This document shows, piece by piece, positions 15,630 through 23,587 of a DNA stretch of 64,000 bases (its first letter is position 1; every line of letters begins with the position of its first letter). The translations under genes and the position numbers were made by a program. Below the pieces are notes generated by a model. That model was not told the origin of the DNA and ran no database searches. It worked only from the letters and a program-made list of their open reading frames with translations. Origin of the DNA: Lachnospiraceae bacterium (GTDB lineage Bacteria; Bacillota; Clostridia; Lachnospirales; Lachnospiraceae); NCBI GenBank assembly GCA_031263035.1, contig JAISGP010000151.1, positions 51,344 to 115,343 of the forward strand, written 5' to 3'.

Positions 15630-17687
15630 ATGAGCTGTAATTGTGGAAAAAGAAATTGTACATGTGGTAAAATTCACAATCCATGTGGATGTGGTAAACC
15701 AGCATGTGAGAAGTGTCCAAAAGCGTGTAATTGTCCTGTACAAGTAACAACAGACTGTGTTGTATTTGAAAATGATATATTACCCATTGTTGGAGCCAAA
15801 CAGTGTGATACTTTGACTTCTATATTATTTTCATTAGAAGCTTATTTGGGTTATTTGGATGAAAAGATTGGAGATAAAGTTAAATTTACTAATACTGGAG
15901 TAGGAAATAGTATTTTCACAGAAGATTCTGATGGTAATATTAATCTGAAAGGTATAGTAGGTGGTACTGGAATTGATGTAACATCTGATGATAAATCTGT
16001 AACAGTAGGAGTAAATGAAGGATGGTTAGACGGTAAGATAGATTCTAAAGTAAACGCTATCCCTAAAGTAACATTGACTAATACAGGTTCTGGAACTAAG
16101 TTGGTTACTGGAGGTCCAGATTATGGTGTAAAAACTTTAGGTTCAAGTGATGGAACCCTTAATATTAATAATCTTGAAGACGGAGGTGTAAATATAACTC
16201 TTAATAAAGACATATTACCAAAAGGAGTTTCAAATAAAGGGACTGGTATCAAATTGGCAAATGATGATGGTTCCATTTCTACTATAAAGTCCAATAGCCT
16301 TAATATTTCAAAAGAGGAAGATGGTACGGTATTCATTGAAAGTATAGCTAAAGGATTTGGTTATATCAAAGAATATTATGTTAATTCTGGGTATGTAGTA
16401 ACAGAAGATAGTCCAAGTGATGGGTCTGTGATACGACCTTTTAGAACATTTGAAGAAGCATATAAAGCAGTTGTTGGAAACGGAGATTTTGTACATCCTG
16501 ATAATAAGTATGCAGTTATAAAAGTGCAGACATACTCAGAGACATCTATCAATCCTACTATAAATACAGTTACAATAGAATTACAAAATAATGTAACTTT
16601 AGTTTATACCGGAAATGATTTATATATGTTTGATTCTGAAAAAGCATACCCTTTGCTATCTAAAAATTCCGATGGTAATATAAACGAATCTTTCTATATG
16701 AAATTGAGAGGACAAGGAACTTTCACTAAAACTACAATTGGTGGTATAGTAAATGTAAAGGGGAGCAGATATTATCATACTGAAGATAGTAATAATCCCA
16801 ACTCTATATCTTTTGTGATAAATGAATCTGATACTGATAGCTTAGTATTTTTAGAACCTACTAGTTATTTATCTGAGTATTATGATGCTGACCAAGTCGA
16901 TAGTTTAGGTGCAAAATATGGCGATAGATATACCCCAGCGGCTACATATAAGTTAACAAGTAGGTTAGAACCTTTATATCCTGTCATACGAGCATATGGA
17001 GAGAGTAATCCTGGTCTTACTTATTCAATTAACATGAACCTTGGTAAAATTAAAATAGTAACAGCTGTAAATAAAGCGATAAGTGTAACTAAATTAAACA
17101 TAGGGGGTACATATACAATAGAACCTTATGGTACATTAATATCTGTAAAAGATGGAACAAGAGTTGATGGTCATCCTGAAGTGTATGCTCCGAAATCAGG
17201 TATGTGTATGGTTGAACTTATAGAATCTACTCTTTGGAATTCTAAGTTTACTGCTGTAAATGGGGGAACCTTTTCGCACTACGGGTACGATTCTTTTTTC
17301 AGATTAGTAGGTAAAAGTGGATTTAATAGTTGTAGTTTTGATTATGCATCTAACTATTGGTTCAACTCATTATTTGATATGACTTTGGCAACGGTAAATA
17401 GTTTTGCTTACTCTGGAACTTTTGCAGCAAATGGTAAAAAACTGATAGCCGGTGCAAACATAACTGACTTTTGGAGTACCGGAGGTAATTTTAGTACTTT
17501 TGATTCTATTACAGACAATCCAGATTTAAATATTAATACAAATGGTACATTTGTTACTATTAACGGTAAAATTTATAATAGTGGTATAAGTGCATATGCT
17601 TCTAATAATGATGCTAAAACAGCGGGATTACTTAAAAACGCCATCTATATGAACAGTACAACTAATACTATATCTAAAGTATATTAA
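15630..17687 (+). CDS. Tail or head fibre/spike protein
   Basis: A 685-aa protein. The N-terminus is rich in CxC and CxxC pairs (residues 2-42), then CVVFENDILPIVGAKQCDTL, the docking segment shared with the two genes upstream. Next come repeats of the type NTGxGxxI..EDxDGN and GGTGIDVTSDDKSVTV, typical of phage fibre shafts. From about residue 245 a right-handed beta-helix is likely (short beta repeats, many Asn/Gly/Thr, start PFRTFEEAYKAV), as in receptor-binding spikes. It is probably the main receptor-binding protein. No catalytic motif could be named. Confidence 0.7.
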   Translation: MSCNCGKRNCTCGKIHNPCGCGKPACEKCPKACNCPVQVTTDCVVFENDILPIVGAKQCDTLTSILFSLEAYLGYLDEKIGDKVKFTNTGVGNSIFTEDSDGNINLKGIVGGTGIDVTSDDKSVTVGVNEGWLDGKIDSKVNAIPKVTLTNTGSGTKLVTGGPDYGVKTLGSSDGTLNINNLEDGGVNITLNKDILPKGVSNKGTGIKLANDDGSISTIKSNSLNISKEEDGTVFIESIAKGFGYIKEYYVNSGYVVTEDSPSDGSVIRPFRTFEEAYKAVVGNGDFVHPDNKYAVIKVQTYSETSINPTINTVTIELQNNVTLVYTGNDLYMFDSEKAYPLLSKNSDGNINESFYMKLRGQGTFTKTTIGGIVNVKGSRYYHTEDSNNPNSISFVINESDTDSLVFLEPTSYLSEYYDADQVDSLGAKYGDRYTPAATYKLTSRLEPLYPVIRAYGESNPGLTYSINMNLGKIKIVTAVNKAISVTKLNIGGTYTIEPYGTLISVKDGTRVDGHPEVYAPKSGMCMVELIESTLWNSKFTAVNGGTFSHYGYDSFFRLVGKSGFNSCSFDYASNYWFNSLFDMTLATVNSFAYSGTFAANGKKLIAGANITDFWSTGGNFSTFDSITDNPDLNINTNGTFVTINGKIYNSGISAYASNNDAKTAGLLKNAIYMNSTTNTISKVY

Positions 17688-17711
17688 TGTTAATTAAATA
17701 AAATTATAATA

Positions 17712-17837
17712 ATGTTTCAACAATTTTATACAATTCAAATATTTCGCAATAAGACTGAAGCAAAACAAAGGAATCAACCGTATGGTTTACCTTTTTTCAA
17801 TATGGAACTAGGTCATATAGACTATTTACTTTTTTAA
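17712..17837 (+). CDS. Small protein between fibre genes
   Basis: A 41-aa ORF with ATG start and TAA stop (MFQQFYTIQIFRNK ... HIDYLLF). It fills most of the gap between the fibre gene and the next structural gene. Aromatic residues are frequent and there is no membrane segment. Being complete and in line with its neighbours, it is probably real. Its function is unknown. Confidence 0.45.
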   Translation: MFQQFYTIQIFRNKTEAKQRNQPYGLPFFNMELGHIDYLLF

Positions 17838-17850
17838 AATTCAGAATAAT

Positions 17851-19002
17851 ATGATAAATATAAACAAATTGGTTTGTTATGTAAGGGATATTAAGAATGA
17901 TATTGATAACATAAAAGACAAACTATTAAATGACCCTGATTTCATCAATAAGATTAAAGAGAAGTTAAATGAAAAACCAAAAAATGTAGCTCCAGTTGTA
18001 GAGAACGTAACATTACCTTTACAGAAAAGAGGTTTTATTACAATAGATTCTGGAATGTTGAAATGGTCAGATGTAGATGGTGACCCGCTAACAGGTTGGA
18101 GATTTACTCAAATTAATGGTTATTATCTTTATACTGATATTGACCATACCATTCGATATGAATCCTCTACATGGTTAAAGCCAGAAGATGTTCTGTATCT
18201 GAGAACATTAAACGAAGATGTAGATATTAGATATACAGCAGAGTTACCTTATGATATAAAAACTAAAAATGGTGATACGGAGCTTGAAAGTATAAATGGT
18301 GCAGTACTTTATATTCCAGTGGAAGACATTGGTGCAAGTAGTGCTACACCACCAGTAGCATTTGCAGTAAGCTTACCGCAGCAACCTAACAGAAGTGTAA
18401 CTGAAATTACATCAGATATGTTAGATTGGGTAGATGCAGATGGTGACCCTCTAACATTTTGGAGGATAGACAATGACAATGTTTTTGAAGATGTCGAATT
18501 GAAAATACCATATGATAAATCTTGGATTTATGGCAGTAAAGAGTTATATGTAAAGGGTGATGATAATGATAACAATACTGTTAAATCATTACAATATTAT
18601 GTTAAAACGGGTGTTAATGGTAATTATAAAGAGAGTACAGATTCTGTTGCAATAAGCATACCTTATGATAAGTTTGTGGGGATACGTTATACTCTCCGAA
18701 CTGATAACCAAGGTTATATGGCTAAACCCATAAATCTACCACAAAGTATAATGTCTGTGAACTTAACTGGGATGCAAAGTGGAGATTATATAGATTTATT
18801 GGATTTTACTTTAAGTGATTATAATACTAATTCGGTAGATAAAACTGCTCCAATTACATTTACATCTGGTTCTGAATTAGGTATATATACTAATATATAT
18901 AACACAGCAGAAGATAAAAGAAGACTTTTAGGAAGATTAGTTGCTTTAGACCCTGCAACAATGCAGGAGAGACCTAATACTGAATTATTAATATATGTTT
19001 AA
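17851..19002 (+). CDS. Virion protein with two cadherin/Ig-like repeats
   Basis: A 383-aa protein with an N-terminal coiled coil (residues 8-45) and then two similar beta domains. Each opens with a D-x-DGDPLT-x-WR motif (WSDVDGDPLTGWRF near residue 70 and WVDADGDPLTFWRI near 192), the calcium-binding type of motif of bacterial Ig/cadherin-like repeats. The C-terminal third (LDFTLSDYNTNS) is another beta domain. Such repeats act as spacers or carbohydrate-binding modules on appendages. It is probably an accessory fibre, but it could be another exposed surface protein. Confidence 0.6.
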   Translation: MININKLVCYVRDIKNDIDNIKDKLLNDPDFINKIKEKLNEKPKNVAPVVENVTLPLQKRGFITIDSGMLKWSDVDGDPLTGWRFTQINGYYLYTDIDHTIRYESSTWLKPEDVLYLRTLNEDVDIRYTAELPYDIKTKNGDTELESINGAVLYIPVEDIGASSATPPVAFAVSLPQQPNRSVTEITSDMLDWVDADGDPLTFWRIDNDNVFEDVELKIPYDKSWIYGSKELYVKGDDNDNNTVKSLQYYVKTGVNGNYKESTDSVAISIPYDKFVGIRYTLRTDNQGYMAKPINLPQSIMSVNLTGMQSGDYIDLLDFTLSDYNTNSVDKTAPITFTSGSELGIYTNIYNTAEDKRRLLGRLVALDPATMQERPNTELLIYV

Positions 19003-19016
19003 TTTATAAGAAAAAT

Positions 19017-19343
19017 ATGGAATTAATTAATAATAAAGTTGAGGATAACTATTATGAAGTTATTCTTGATAAAATGGAAGAAGGTCTTACCTGTTATGTA
19101 GCATTAGTTGGAGATGGTTTTACAGCAAGTAATAGCATAGGATTCGACTACCTTCCTACAATGGATAATGTATATTTAACACAAAAGGAAAAGAGTTATA
19201 TTACACCTAAATATACCACATTAATGAAAGACCAACATGGTCAATTTAAATTTGACGTATTTATAGATGCAGGTATTAGTCTGGATATTATGCTATTGGA
19301 TAAAGATAAAAATAAAATTTATAGTACAACAATAAAAAATTAA
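19017..19343 (+). CDS. Small beta-rich appendage protein
   Basis: A 108-aa predicted all-beta protein with no Cys and no membrane segment. It lies between a fibre-type gene and the lysis cassette, 14 nt after the former and 3 nt before the latter. The pattern (ITPKYTTLMKDQHGQFKFDV and a DLDKDKNK-like turn) suggests a small sandwich domain, possibly a baseplate or fibre accessory. I do not recognise the family. Confidence 0.55.
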   Translation: MELINNKVEDNYYEVILDKMEEGLTCYVALVGDGFTASNSIGFDYLPTMDNVYLTQKEKSYITPKYTTLMKDQHGQFKFDVFIDAGISLDIMLLDKDKNKIYSTTIKN

Positions 19344-19346
19344 AAA

Positions 19347-19610
19347 ATGAAAAAATTATATACCTTTTTAGTAAAAAACTGGAAGACTACAATTTCCGCT
19401 ATCATTCTGTTATTACTGACTTATCACTATCACATTGGTGCAATTACATCTGAACAATTTGAACTGTACAGTGGAATACTAATAGCTCTGGGTTTCTTGT
19501 TTTCTAAAGATGCAGATAAAACCGGTATAAATAAAACTGAGACTGTTGAAACATATGCTTCAACCGAAGGTGTAAGACCTCCAGACAAAGCATTAGAACC
19601 TAAAAAATAA
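19347..19610 (+). CDS. Holin-like membrane protein
   Basis: An 87-aa protein with two hydrophobic segments (residues 15-27, ISAIILLLLTYHY, and 42-53, GILIALGFLFSK) and a soluble polar C-terminus. The size, topology and place at the head of a cluster of small membrane proteins that ends in an endolysin fit a holin. It ends TAATGA-like, overlapping the next gene by one base. Confidence 0.6.
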   Translation: MKKLYTFLVKNWKTTISAIILLLLTYHYHIGAITSEQFELYSGILIALGFLFSKDADKTGINKTETVETYASTEGVRPPDKALEPKK

Positions 19611-19981
19611 TGATAAAAAATCGTAACATACTCGTTAATATCTTAATATTTGGATTTATGATGGGTCTTATTAATAGATTTATTAGCGAGATATGTTATC
19701 ATAATGTGAGTAAGGAAGTATATGAACATATATTTTATATCCTAATATACTTTGAAATATTTATATATAATTTTTGTTTTTTAATATATTCTATATTATT
19801 AAAGTTATGTAAAATAACAATCACGGTTATTAGTATTAGTTGCTTACTCACTTTATTGGACCTAATATCGATTGCATTCAGCTTTAAAGTTGATATATTA
19901 GATACATATTCTTCAATAATTATACCAATTAGTATAATATTTTTAGTTTCAGAATTAATAATTTTTAATAAAAAGAAATGA
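19610..19981 (+). CDS. Multi-spanning membrane protein of the lysis cassette
   Basis: A 123-aa, very hydrophobic protein with about four membrane segments (NILVNILIFGFMMGL, FYILIYFEIFIYNF, ITVISISCLLTLL, IIIPISIIFLVSEL). It overlaps the gene before by one base and the gene after by four (ATGA). It could be a second holin, an antiholin or a superinfection-related membrane protein. The sequence does not decide. Confidence 0.55.
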   Translation: MIKNRNILVNILIFGFMMGLINRFISEICYHNVSKEVYEHIFYILIYFEIFIYNFCFLIYSILLKLCKITITVISISCLLTLLDLISIAFSFKVDILDTYSSIIIPISIIFLVSELIIFNKKK

Positions 19982-20175
19982 ATACAGTAGAGTTTATACA
20001 TTTGCTTACTAATATTATAATAATGTTGGTAGATGGTTTTATTGTAGTATATTTATTTAAAATTAATAATAAAATTAATAAAACTGAAAATAAAATTAAT
20101 GATTATGATGGTATAATATTGGAATGTAAGAAAAAAATAGAATTATTAGAATGGCAAATACAGAAAAAATATTAA
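19978..20175 (+). CDS. Small single-pass membrane protein
   Basis: A 65-aa protein with one membrane segment (residues 9-30, LLTNIIIMLVDGFIVVYLF) and a charged coiled-coil tail. It overlaps the genes on both sides, the next by 25 nt. It fits a small lysis-cassette protein (antiholin- or spanin-like), inferred from context. Confidence 0.5.
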   Translation: MNTVEFIHLLTNIIIMLVDGFIVVYLFKINNKINKTENKINDYDGIILECKKKIELLEWQIQKKY

Positions 20176-20411
20176 ATATAACTTGGAAGGAGTTTATTAA
20201 TTCGCCTTTTAGTTTTATATTTTTTGCAATATGCTTGGTTCTCGGATATATTATTTATTTAGAGAGGGTTGAAAAAAATGATGAAAATAGTAAATTAAAA
20301 GTAGAGCTTCAAAATTGCAATGATATTAGAATAAAAGATAAAGAAGTTTATATCAATCTTTTACAGAATATTAATATAAATAAAATATTAAAAAAAGATA
20401 CCATAAGATGA
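20151..20411 (+). CDS. Small membrane protein, lysis cassette
   Basis: An 86-aa protein with a central hydrophobic segment (SFIFFAICLVLGYIIYLE, residues 18-35) and then a charged helix. It overlaps the preceding gene by 25 nt in another frame and the next by four (ATGA). A single inner-membrane helix with a periplasmic helix resembles a small spanin component. The exact role is not known. Confidence 0.5.
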   Translation: MANTEKILNITWKEFINSPFSFIFFAICLVLGYIIYLERVEKNDENSKLKVELQNCNDIRIKDKEVYINLLQNININKILKKDTIR

Positions 20412-20830
20412 GAACTTTGATTGTTACCGTAATGCTTGCAATAGTATCTATATTGACGATACACACTGGGTATGTAAATAAAAAAGATACTAAATTAAAT
20501 GCTGAAGATAGTATATCAGTTGTATTATATAAACTTAATCAGCAGGTTATAGATTCTAATTTAAAAATATCAAAGCGTGTTATTAAAAAAATTTATACTA
20601 CTGATAGTATTAATAGGCAATATGAAAGTCACATTGATAGTATAGAAAAGAAGTTAGAAAAATCAGTTGATACTAATAACTTATTGAAACGGAAAATAGG
20701 AAATATAAAACCGAAAGTTATAATTAAAGAAAGAGTTATAGAAAAAGTAGTAGAAGTTGAAAAGAGGAAAAACTTTTGGGGAAAAGAAAAAGTAGATACG
20801 GTTATAGTAAGTAAAAATGATACATTATGA
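20408..20830 (+). CDS. Rz-like (i-spanin) protein
   Basis: A 140-aa protein. Residues 1-22 form a signal or anchor helix (RTLIVTVMLAIVSILTI). A long coiled coil follows (residues 35-105), then a basic and valine-rich end (IIKERVIEKVVEVEKRKNFW) seen in Rz-type proteins of Bacteroidota phages. It lies directly before the endolysin, with ATGA overlaps at both ends. The expected role is disruption of the outer membrane after holin and endolysin have acted. Confidence 0.6.
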   Translation: MRTLIVTVMLAIVSILTIHTGYVNKKDTKLNAEDSISVVLYKLNQQVIDSNLKISKRVIKKIYTTDSINRQYESHIDSIEKKLEKSVDTNNLLKRKIGNIKPKVIIKERVIEKVVEVEKRKNFWGKEKVDTVIVSKNDTL

Positions 20831-21315
20831 ATATAGATAAACCAACCTTAGACAGAATATCCAAGTTACATCCTTCAGTTAGAGGTGAAGTTACAGAGTT
20901 AATAAATGATATAAATACCGATATATTGACAGGTGCGGCTAAAGTTAGGATAAGTGAAGGTTATCGTAGTTTTGATGAGCAGAACGCCATTTATGCTAAA
21001 GGTAGAACAAAACCTGGACCAATTGCTACGAAAGCAAAAGGAGGTCAATCGATACATAATTATGGAATGGCGTTCGACATTGTATTAGTTATTAATGGTA
21101 AAGACATTTCTTGGGATACTAAGAAAGATTGGGATAACGATAAAAAATCCGATTGGATGGAGGTTGTTGAATATTTAAAAAAACACGGATGGAGTTGGGG
21201 GGGTGACTGGACTTCATTTAAAGATATGCCTCATTTTGATAAAAAAGGTTATACTAATTGGAGAGAATTAATAAAATATCCTAAAGATAAAAATGGATAT
21301 ATTATATTAAAATAA
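20827..21315 (+). CDS. M15-family peptidase endolysin
   Basis: A 162-aa zinc peptidase of the VanY/L-alanyl-D-glutamate type that cuts the peptide stems of peptidoglycan at lysis. Motifs: ISEGYRSFDEQNAIYAKGRT (substrate and Arg region), SIHNYGMAFDIV with the H-x6-D zinc pair near residues 78-85, and MPHFDK with the third zinc ligand near residue 139. The length is normal for single-domain phage endolysins. There is no signal peptide, so export depends on a holin. It is the last gene of the fibre-lysis operon and is followed by a terminator. Confidence 0.85.
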   Translation: MNIDKPTLDRISKLHPSVRGEVTELINDINTDILTGAAKVRISEGYRSFDEQNAIYAKGRTKPGPIATKAKGGQSIHNYGMAFDIVLVINGKDISWDTKKDWDNDKKSDWMEVVEYLKKHGWSWGGDWTSFKDMPHFDKKGYTNWRELIKYPKDKNGYIILK

Positions 21316-21339
21316 TTTGTTTTCTTTTGTTTTCTTTTT

Positions 21340-21373
21340 GGGAGGTTGATTATAATATTTCAATCTCCCTTTT
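21340..21373 (+). terminator. Terminator after the endolysin gene
   Basis: GGGAG (21340-21344) pairs with CTCCC (21365-21369), and TTGA with TCAA inside. A short T-run follows (TTTTAATTTT). Its 3' end runs into the next late promoter. Confidence 0.75.
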
Positions 21374-21423
21374 AATTTTAAAATTAATACTTTTGTATTA
21401 TTAGGGTTATTTTAATAATTTTG
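21372..21423 (+). promoter_or_regulatory. Late promoter of the ring-muzzle operon
   Basis: TTAATTTTAAAATTAA then TACTTTTG (-33 TTTG 21392-21395), 20 bp, TAATTTTG (21416-21423). The ATG at 21428 is 4 nt on. The upstream TACTTTTG itself looks like a -7 box, but the 52-bp layout of the other copies assigns it to -33. Confidence 0.75.
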
Positions 21424-21427
21424 AATT

Positions 21428-22123
21428 ATGGCTACATATAGAGAAATAGTTTCGAGAATTGAGAATTCATTGAATAGTTTAACGAAAGATATGTTTATAC
21501 CGAGAAGATTCATACTATCTGTTTTCAAATCAAAAGCTGAATTTTATATGGCTCAGAAGCTATTTGATAAAACATTATTTCGAGAAACAAGTTTATTTAA
21601 ATGGATTAACTGTGTAGAATTGATTGAAGAGGATGTGATAAAATGTGGTAAATTAGAGTTTAAAAGATGTAAATCATTGATGAAGTCTAAAAAAAAATTA
21701 CCAAAAACATTATGGTCCAAATATGGTTCGAGTATAATTTTAGTAACGACAATTGATGGCGAAAAAGAGTATAAACTAATAAGCCAAGTTGATTACATGA
21801 ATTTATTAAAACGACCTAATAATGATAAGTTTAAAGGAAAATGGGCTATCATCTATCCTGACAATTATATTTATTTACCTGATTCTGAAGTGAGAATGGT
21901 AAACATATTGATGTACACATTAGATGAAAAAGCAGATGATTCTTCAGATTGTAAAGATTGCAGTGATTGTGAAAGTTATTGGGATAAAGAAGTATCAATA
22001 TCAGACAAGGTTAGAGAAGTAGTAATTCAGGAAACGTTGAAAGAAATAGCCATGAGGATTCAGATACCAAAAGATGAAAATCCAAATCTTGATAGTAATC
22101 AAAAGAGTGCAACTGTAAATTAA
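21428..22123 (+). CDS. Ring/tail structural protein
   Basis: A 231-aa soluble protein that opens the ring-muzzle operon. The segment LPDSEVRMVNILMYTLDE near residue 155 resembles a conserved crAss-like virion protein. A Cys/Asp cluster (DCKDCSDCES, residues about 176-185) may bind metal. The end is helical. By order (three smaller proteins followed by a giant muzzle-like protein) it should be one of the rings below the portal. Residue-level assignment to a named ring needs structure comparison. Confidence 0.6.
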   Translation: MATYREIVSRIENSLNSLTKDMFIPRRFILSVFKSKAEFYMAQKLFDKTLFRETSLFKWINCVELIEEDVIKCGKLEFKRCKSLMKSKKKLPKTLWSKYGSSIILVTTIDGEKEYKLISQVDYMNLLKRPNNDKFKGKWAIIYPDNYIYLPDSEVRMVNILMYTLDEKADDSSDCKDCSDCESYWDKEVSISDKVREVVIQETLKEIAMRIQIPKDENPNLDSNQKSATVN

Positions 22124-22128
22124 ATAAA

Positions 22129-22635
22129 ATGTTAGCAGAAAAAGGAGGTAAATTAATAAAGAATAAACCGTTTCGGGATTTTTATAAAAGGAAAACGAAA
22201 CATGAAATAGATACGAGATTACATGAATATGTAAATGACAGAATAATAGGGGCATTTATGAAAAAGCTTGAAGATAGGCTCATAAACACCCCGTCTGGGG
22301 TTCATATTTCGAGAATGGGTTATTTTTATGTGCATATGGTTCCATTTAATGTTAAGAATTATACATTTAGACGAGTTGGTAGATACTATCTCACGTTCAT
22401 TGCTACATATGGTTCTATTTTCAAATATTGGACAATGGATTATCATTTTAGTAGTGAAATTAATAGTAAAATGCGTAAGCGGTTGAAAGAAGGATACCGA
22501 TATTTGAATATGATGAGAGGTTTAAGTTCAGCTGATTACTTTCATGTAGGTGTATATAAACGTTCATGGCAACAACATCAGCGATATAAACGCGTATATA
22601 AAGCTAAAGTTTTAAAAACAAACTATGTGCCTTAA
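22129..22635 (+). CDS. Small basic structural protein (ring/adaptor)
   Basis: A 168-aa, strongly basic, Tyr-rich protein with no membrane segment (for example GYFYVHMVPFNVKNYTFRRV and KRSWQQHQRYKRVYK). It lies 5 nt behind the ring-protein gene and 25 nt before the next. Basic ring proteins that touch DNA or the portal are known in podovirus tails. I infer a structural role from context. Another possibility is an assembly factor. Confidence 0.55.
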   Translation: MLAEKGGKLIKNKPFRDFYKRKTKHEIDTRLHEYVNDRIIGAFMKKLEDRLINTPSGVHISRMGYFYVHMVPFNVKNYTFRRVGRYYLTFIATYGSIFKYWTMDYHFSSEINSKMRKRLKEGYRYLNMMRGLSSADYFHVGVYKRSWQQHQRYKRVYKAKVLKTNYVP

Positions 22636-22660
22636 ATAATAAATAGATAGATAAGTAAAT

Positions 22661-23560
22661 ATGTTATTTAATGAATTTTTAGCGGAAATAAAAGCATCTA
22701 TGAAGCAGTATGATTCTGCAAATTTAATAGACGATATATCTGTACATAATTGGGTAGTTGATGCTTTGCGGAGATTTGGAAATTTACCGACGATACAGAT
22801 AGAAAAGGTTCTTGAAGTAAAAAATAGAAAAGCAACATTACCCGATGGTTTTAAAAGTTTAAAATTAGCTGTAAAGTGTGAACCGTACGGATATGATTGT
22901 GATGATAAAGGTAAAGATATATTACAAAGTTCATACTTCTACAAAACAAGAGAATTGTCAGAATCTACATGGAATATTTGTGACCCATGTTGCATTGACG
23001 AAAAAGAGAGTTGTATAGTAGAGAAAGTATATTTTCACAACGGGGGTAAAGTAAATAGATATTATACTAATCCGCAATGGTTGCGATTGGTATCATATTT
23101 AAAAAAAGATATTTGTACAAACGATTGTCCAAATCTGAGGATTAAATCTTCTAAATATGAAATAAGTATTAATAATAAAACACTATATACCAATTTCAGT
23201 AGCGGTTCTGTTTACATAATATATAATGGTTTTGAGGAAGATGATGAAGGTTTTGTAATAATTCCCGAGACTAATAGAGGCTGGTTGAAGAACTATTTAG
23301 AATATCATGTTAAAAGACGAATTATAGAGGATATTTTAGGTAATTCGGATAATTCTACCAACGAGGCTACTTTATATCAAATATATCAAACGAACGAGTT
23401 GCAGAGTTTTGCAAATGCAAAAACTGAACTTAAGTTTAAAGATATTGAAATAGGTATCAAGAACTATAAAAATGCAATCAAGAAAGAATTTTCGATATAT
23501 AATTTCGGAGGGAGACCAAGCATTAATGGTCTGAATAAAATAGAGTTCATAGTGACGTAA
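22661..23560 (+). CDS. Tail hub/tubular protein candidate
   Basis: A 299-aa protein with an N-terminal helical part (FLAEIKASMKQYDSANLID) and a segment VVDALRRFGNLPT typical of tail tubular or adaptor proteins of podoviruses. A Cys-containing middle (CEPYGYDC, CDPCCIDEKESC) and a helical C-terminal part (NYLEYHVKRRIIEDILGN) follow. It comes directly before the muzzle-like gene, where crAss-like phages carry the tail hub or tubular protein. Confidence in a virion role is good; the exact part is uncertain. Confidence 0.6.
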   Translation: MLFNEFLAEIKASMKQYDSANLIDDISVHNWVVDALRRFGNLPTIQIEKVLEVKNRKATLPDGFKSLKLAVKCEPYGYDCDDKGKDILQSSYFYKTRELSESTWNICDPCCIDEKESCIVEKVYFHNGGKVNRYYTNPQWLRLVSYLKKDICTNDCPNLRIKSSKYEISINNKTLYTNFSSGSVYIIYNGFEEDDEGFVIIPETNRGWLKNYLEYHVKRRIIEDILGNSDNSTNEATLYQIYQTNELQSFANAKTELKFKDIEIGIKNYKNAIKKEFSIYNFGGRPSINGLNKIEFIVT

Positions 23561-23587
23561 TAGTTGACTATAATATATAATAAATAA

